DNA of 64,000 nucleotides. Source: Trichoderma breve (Eukaryota; Ascomycota; Sordariomycetes; Hypocreales; Hypocreaceae). The stretch's first letter is position 1. Each line of letters begins with the position of its first letter. The stretch is taken from assembly GCF_028502605.1 (NCBI RefSeq), contig NW_026611594.1, positions 1,443,501 through 1,507,500 on the forward strand. The letters are read 5' to 3'. The position numbers and the translations under genes were made by a program. This document shows positions 59,201 through 64,000 of this stretch, piece by piece. The notes under the pieces were generated by a model. It ran no database searches, had not been told where the DNA came from, and was given only the letters and a program-made list of their open reading frames with translations.

Positions 59201-62200
59201 AATTATATACTTTTATAAGTATTAAAAAATAACTATTTATTTATAATAAAGGAATTATAAATTAAAAAATTAATTACCTTAAAATTTAATTTAGTAAAAT
59301 TAAAGATATATTTAAATTTAATATTATAAATATTATAAAGTATAATATACTTTTAGAATATAATTAACTAAAGCTACGTAACCTTAATATTAATTAAAAA
59401 AAAGGCTATGTAAAATACTAACCTTACGCCTAATTAATTAATACATTAATAAAACTATAACTAAATTAAGAGAATTAATAAAATACTATAATATCCTTAA
59501 TAATAAGATCGGTAACCCCTGTATTATATAAAGAAATAAAAAAATATATAAAAAAAAAGGAAATTATAAATAAGGTATAATTTAAGGAGCTATAGAAGCT
59601 TTTAAAAATAACTAAATATATTAAAAAGCTAAAGAAGAAATAACTTAGATTTCTTAACTTAATTATATAAAAGGTTAAGGAATTATACTACTAAGATTAA
59701 TAAATATTAGAATATTTAAAAAATATATTAATAAATCTTTAGTATATATTAATTTTTAATAAAAAACTAAATATTAAATTATTAAAATATAGCTAATAAG
59801 ACTATAAAATTAAATTTATAAATAATAAAATATTAACGTTTAATAAAATTTATAACCTTAGTATTATTAAACTTAAAATACTTAATAAATAAATTAAGGA
59901 CTAACTAAAGAAAGGTTATATTAGACCTTTTAAATCTTTAGTAAAATATTTAGTTATATTTATACTTAAAAAAAATAATAAACTTTAATTTATTATAAAC
60001 TATTAATAATTAAATATAATAACTAAGAAAAATATTATACTACTACCCTTAATTTTAAAAATTAAAGATTAACTTATAAAAGCTAAAATCTTTACTTTAC
60101 TAAACTTTAAAAAAGTATATAATTTTATTTATATTAAAAAAGGTAATAAATAAAAAACTACCTTTTATATAAAATATAGACTTTATAAATATTAAGTAAT
60201 ACCCTTTAGATTAATAAATACTTTTATATTTTTTTAGAAAATAATTAACTATATATTATAAAACTATATAAATTATTTTATTATTATATACCTTAATAAT
60301 ATTTTTATTTATTTTAAGAACTTAGAAAAATATAAGAAATATATTAAAAAGGTATTATAAATACTCTAAGATAATAAACTCCTAGTAAAACCTAAGAAAT
60401 ATAACTTTTATATATAGAAGGTTATATTTCTAAAATATATTATTACTTTAAAAAAGATTTAAATAAATCTAAAGAAACTTCAGGTAATTAATAATTAAAA
60501 ACTACTTAAAAACGTTAAGTAAGTATAAGGTTTCTTAGGATTTATTAACTACTATTAACGCTTTATTAAAGACTTTTTAAAAATTACTATACTACTTATA
60601 AACTTAATTAAAAAAGATATTAAATTTAAACTTATATAAGATGCTTTAACAGCCTTTAACCGCCTTAAATAAGCTTTTATAAATACACTAATACTTATAA
60701 TATTTAATCTAAATAAACCTATTATTATTAAAACTAATACTTTAAACTTTATAATTAGTAAAGTACTTAGTTAACTTAATAATACTAATAAAAAAAAACT
60801 TAAGTTTATAGCTTATTTTTCTAAAAAACTATATAAACTAAAACTTAAATATTTTATTTATAATAAAGAATTTCTAGCTATATATTAAGTACTTAGTAAG
60901 TAATATTAAAAATACTACTGTAAAGGAAGTTAATTTTTAATAATAATCCTTATAAATTACTAAAATATTATTTACTTTATAATAATATAAAAATTATTCT
61001 ATAGATAAATTAAGTATTATAAATAATTTTTTAAATTTAAGCTTATTATTAAATACTACAGCGGATTAAATAATAAATAAGCTAATATACTTAGCAGACG
61101 TTTAAATTACTTTTAAAAAATCCTGGAAATTAAGGCCTAAATATTAGAAAAAAATTAATATAATAACCTAGTAATTTAATTAATTAACACCTTATATTAA
61201 ATTAAAATAAATAATTTAATTATTAATAATATTAAAGAATATATTAAAAACTAGGAAAATAAATAATACCTAGAAGGTATTTTTATAAATATTAAATACC
61301 TTATACTAAATAAACTTATCTAAGTACCAGAAGATTTATAAAGTAAAGTAATAAAATTAGTTTATATATATAAGCTTAATAAATATTATAGAATTAAGAA
61401 AACTATATAATAAGTTAAATAATATTTTAAATTTAAAAATATTAAAATATAAGTATAAAAAGTTATATTAAAATATATAATATATAAATAAACCAAAAGC
61501 TTTAAATATAAATTATATAAATAACTATAACTACTACCTATACTATAGTAACTATAGGAATTAATTTTATTTAACTTAATTACTAAACTACCTTCTTTAA
61601 AAAAACTAATTATAAAAGTACTTTATAATAGTATCTTTATAATAGTTAATAAACTTACAAAAATAACTTACTTTATATTATTTAAAGAAGTTAGTAATAT
61701 AAAAGGACTAGCTTATATAATAATAAAATATATTATAAGTAACTATAAACTGCTAGGAAATATAATCTTTAATAAAGGAAATATATTTATATTTAAATTT
61801 TAAAAAATACTTATAACTAGGCTAAAAATAAATTATAAAATTAATATAGCCTACTACCTATAAATAAATAAATAAATAAAAAAAATTAATTAAATAATTA
61901 AAATATATTTACGCTATTATATTAACTTTAAATAAAATAACTAAGTAAAACTCTTTTTTATTATATAACTTATATATAATAATATAAAGTTTAAATTAAC
62001 TAAAAAATTACTATTTTTCCTAAATTATAAATTTAAACCTAAAGCTTATTAACTACTAAGGTAAAGGGAAAATATTAAAAAAGCTATAATTAAAGCAGAA
62101 GATATAATTAAATTATATAATAAATTATAATAATAACTTAAATTTATTTAATAAAGAATAATTAAATACGTAAATAAATATAAAATTAAAGAATTAACTT

Positions 62201-63326
62201 TATAAAAAGGGGATATAGTTTAGCTATACTAATATATATAAAGAAATAAATAAGTAAATATTAAAATAAATAGGCTAAGTAATAAACTTAATTTTAAGAA
62301 ACTTAGACCTTATAAAATTTTAAAGAAAATTAAAGATATAAATTATAAACTTAAACTTTTAAAATAATAGGAAAAATAAGGAAAATATATATATTTAATT
62401 TTCTATATTTTCTTACTAAAAAAAGTATAAATTAATAAAAAAACTAAAAGGTTTATTTAAAATAAAATTATTATTAAAGGAAAAAAAGAAAAATATAAAG
62501 TAAAAAATATTAATATAATAAAAATAGAAAAAGATAGTAAATAACACTATAGGGTATAATAAAAAAAGAAAAAAGAAAAAAAAAAAATATAGGAACTTAT
62601 TAAGTATTTTAAGAACTTAATAATACTAGTAAAAAAACTTTATTAAAGCCTAAGGATTATACTAACTTAGAATTTATTATTAATATCTTTAAATAATCCT
62701 TTAATTTTAAAAAAATAAAGATAACTTTAGAAAAACCTTTTACTAATTATATTATAATAACTTAATAAACAACCTCCGCCTTCTTATACTTAACCTTATT
62801 TAACTTCTTTAAATTATTAATACCTTATATAATAGTATAAGTTATTTTTTTTATTTAATTACGTTTTTTTTTCTAAAGTTATATAATTTTATTATTAATA
62901 GCTTAACGCTCCTCTTTTACTATTTTTAAAATATCCTCTAGGTAAGTATAATATAAAGTAAAATAACATAATTATTAAAGTATTAAAAAATATATATTAT
63001 ATCTTAGCTAATTATTAAAAATATACTTAGTATATTAAGTAAAATTAATTTTAGATATTTAATATTTAAGGAAGTTTTATTTTTTCTTATTAAAATAATA
63101 AGTATAGCCCGCTATTATAATAAAATAAAATAATATAACCTTAAGAAAAATATTATAACGCTTTATTTTAGGATAATATTATTTTTTTTAAATACTTATT
63201 ATAATTAGTTACTATACTAAGGATAAGGAAAAAAAAAACTATATATAAAAACTAAGGGGAGAAAGTAAATACTTATACTAAGGAATTAAAGTCTTAAAGA
63301 TAAAACTAATAAAGAAGGGGATATTA

Positions 63327-63742
63327 TATTATAACCTAACCTTTATAATTATAATAATAAGCCTCCTAGGTAGGTTACCTTAAATAAATAAAAGACTAAC
63401 TAATTAATTAAATAAAAATCTAGGTAAGTTTAATAAATCCTTATAAAATCTAAGAAACTTTTTTAAATTTAATAATAGATTTAGAAAATAACTATAAATT
63501 TAGCTTATTTAACTAAGTATATAAGTTTACTTTATATTACTTATTAAAATACTTAAATAGCTAGTTATTATTAATATAATAGTATTTAGATTAAATACTT
63601 AGATACTTCTCTTTATAGCTAGTAATAAAATTGCTTATTTACTAACCTGATTGCTTTGCTAATATAAACTATAGAACTATTCTAAGGTTTGTCCTTTGGG
63701 AACAGCTAACCTATACTAACCTATAGGCACCGGTTCGTTACA
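63327..63742 (+). repeat. 3' LTR of the outer retrotransposon
   Basis: 416 bp, starting TATTATAACC and ending GGTTCGTTACA next to the right CCCTG duplication. The last roughly 100 bases are much less RIP-altered than the first 300, mirroring the protected outer edge of the 5' LTR. Confidence 0.88.
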
Positions 63743-63747
63743 CCCTG

Positions 63748-64000
63748 GCAAGAAGAGCCGACGGGTACTTGTGGGATTTGCCATTTAATTTTACATATGA
63801 TTAGTTATCCGTGTCTCTGCGTACGAAGCACAGTAATAAACACGTGCTTTATTACCAATATTGGAAGGTGTAAACAGCTAGTTAAGCAGTCACAACAAAG
63901 GCTCCTCTTCCTTATCGGCCAAATGGTAAAAAAGGGTAATAAGTGAGTCACAGAGCAGAGCGTTATTGCAGTCTGCCGCGCGCCACTGGTTCATATCCGC
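63748..64000. other. Host DNA after the insertion, no gene recognised
   Basis: Base composition returns to the island level. Joined to 47,992 it is the uninterrupted pre-insertion locus downstream of the GDP-mannose dehydratase gene. The visible 250 bp shows no coding feature I can support. Confidence 0.5.

Larger units (their letters stand above)
47998..63742 (+). mobile_element. Outer Ty3/gypsy LTR retrotransposon, RIP-destroyed, interrupted by a nested element
   Basis: A complete insertion bounded by 416 bp LTRs and the CCCTG duplication. Its own internal DNA is 48,414-48,416 plus 56,251-63,326, the rest being the nested element. The + strand keeps the order gag (CCHC knuckle relic near 57,365-57,420), protease, reverse transcriptase (YLDD now YLNN near 60,285-60,305), RNase H (60,700-60,890) and integrase. 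A purine tract at 63,311-63,320 precedes the 3' LTR. Stops occur every few codons, almost all TAA or TAG. Confidence 0.85.

Noticed and set aside
48414..63326. Possible CRISPR-like or tandem-array appearance of the A/T-rich repeats
   Set aside because: The repetitiveness comes from two related retrotransposons and RIP base bias. There is no regular repeat-spacer spacing, and the host is eukaryotic.
1..64000. tRNA or rRNA genes
   Set aside because: I did not find any segment with a convincing cloverleaf or conserved rRNA core by reading. A tRNAscan/Infernal run would settle it.

Overview
The window is a gene-rich island from a filamentous ascomycete (Pezizomycotina type) set between two blocks of repeat-induced-point-mutation (RIP) wreckage. 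The evidence is short 46-115 nt GT-AG introns, Zn2Cys6 and Fungal_trans_2 regulators, a GPI-anchored Cys-rich protein, and flanks that are almost pure A/T. Old Ty3/gypsy genes there are peppered with TAA/TAG, and the reverse transcriptase YLDD has become YLNN. The species cannot be named from this sequence alone.

Layout. 1-11,770: at least three RIP-destroyed LTR-retrotransposon pieces. 11,798-13,045: a secreted peptidase-like alpha/beta hydrolase whose 3' end is lost in the repeat. 14,120-19,871: two divergent paralogous Zn2Cys6 regulators on either side of a Cys-rich GPI-anchored protein. 19,939-32,973: a tailoring-type group made of a Fungal_trans_2 regulator, a broken SDR, two SnoaL-like proteins around an MDR oxidoreductase, a lipocalin-type Diels-Alderase-like protein and a catalase-like protein. 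34,617-38,000: another Fungal_trans_2 regulator and a complete-length but ruined cytochrome P450. 38,228-47,863: a mixed set of Ap4A phosphorylase, POT peptide transporter, CDP-alcohol phosphatidyltransferase (phosphatidylserine synthase type), an NMNAT-like nucleotidyltransferase and GDP-mannose 4,6-dehydratase. 47,998-63,742: one LTR retrotransposon (target duplication CCCTG) with a related younger element nested inside it (target duplication TATAA). 63,748-64,000: host DNA continuing from 47,992.

How it fits together. The middle of the island looks like a decaying secondary-metabolite locus. It keeps a pericyclase candidate, small cyclase/dehydratase-fold proteins, oxidoreductases and four regulators, but has no visible PKS, NRPS or terpene synthase, and its SDR and P450 are dead. 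Several lesions are C-to-T/G-to-A changes, and two Trp codons became TAG in the CpA context RIP prefers. Mutation may therefore have leaked from the flanking repeats or acted on former duplicates. Gene models below were built by hand from reading frames and splice sites, and intron phases were checked for consistency.
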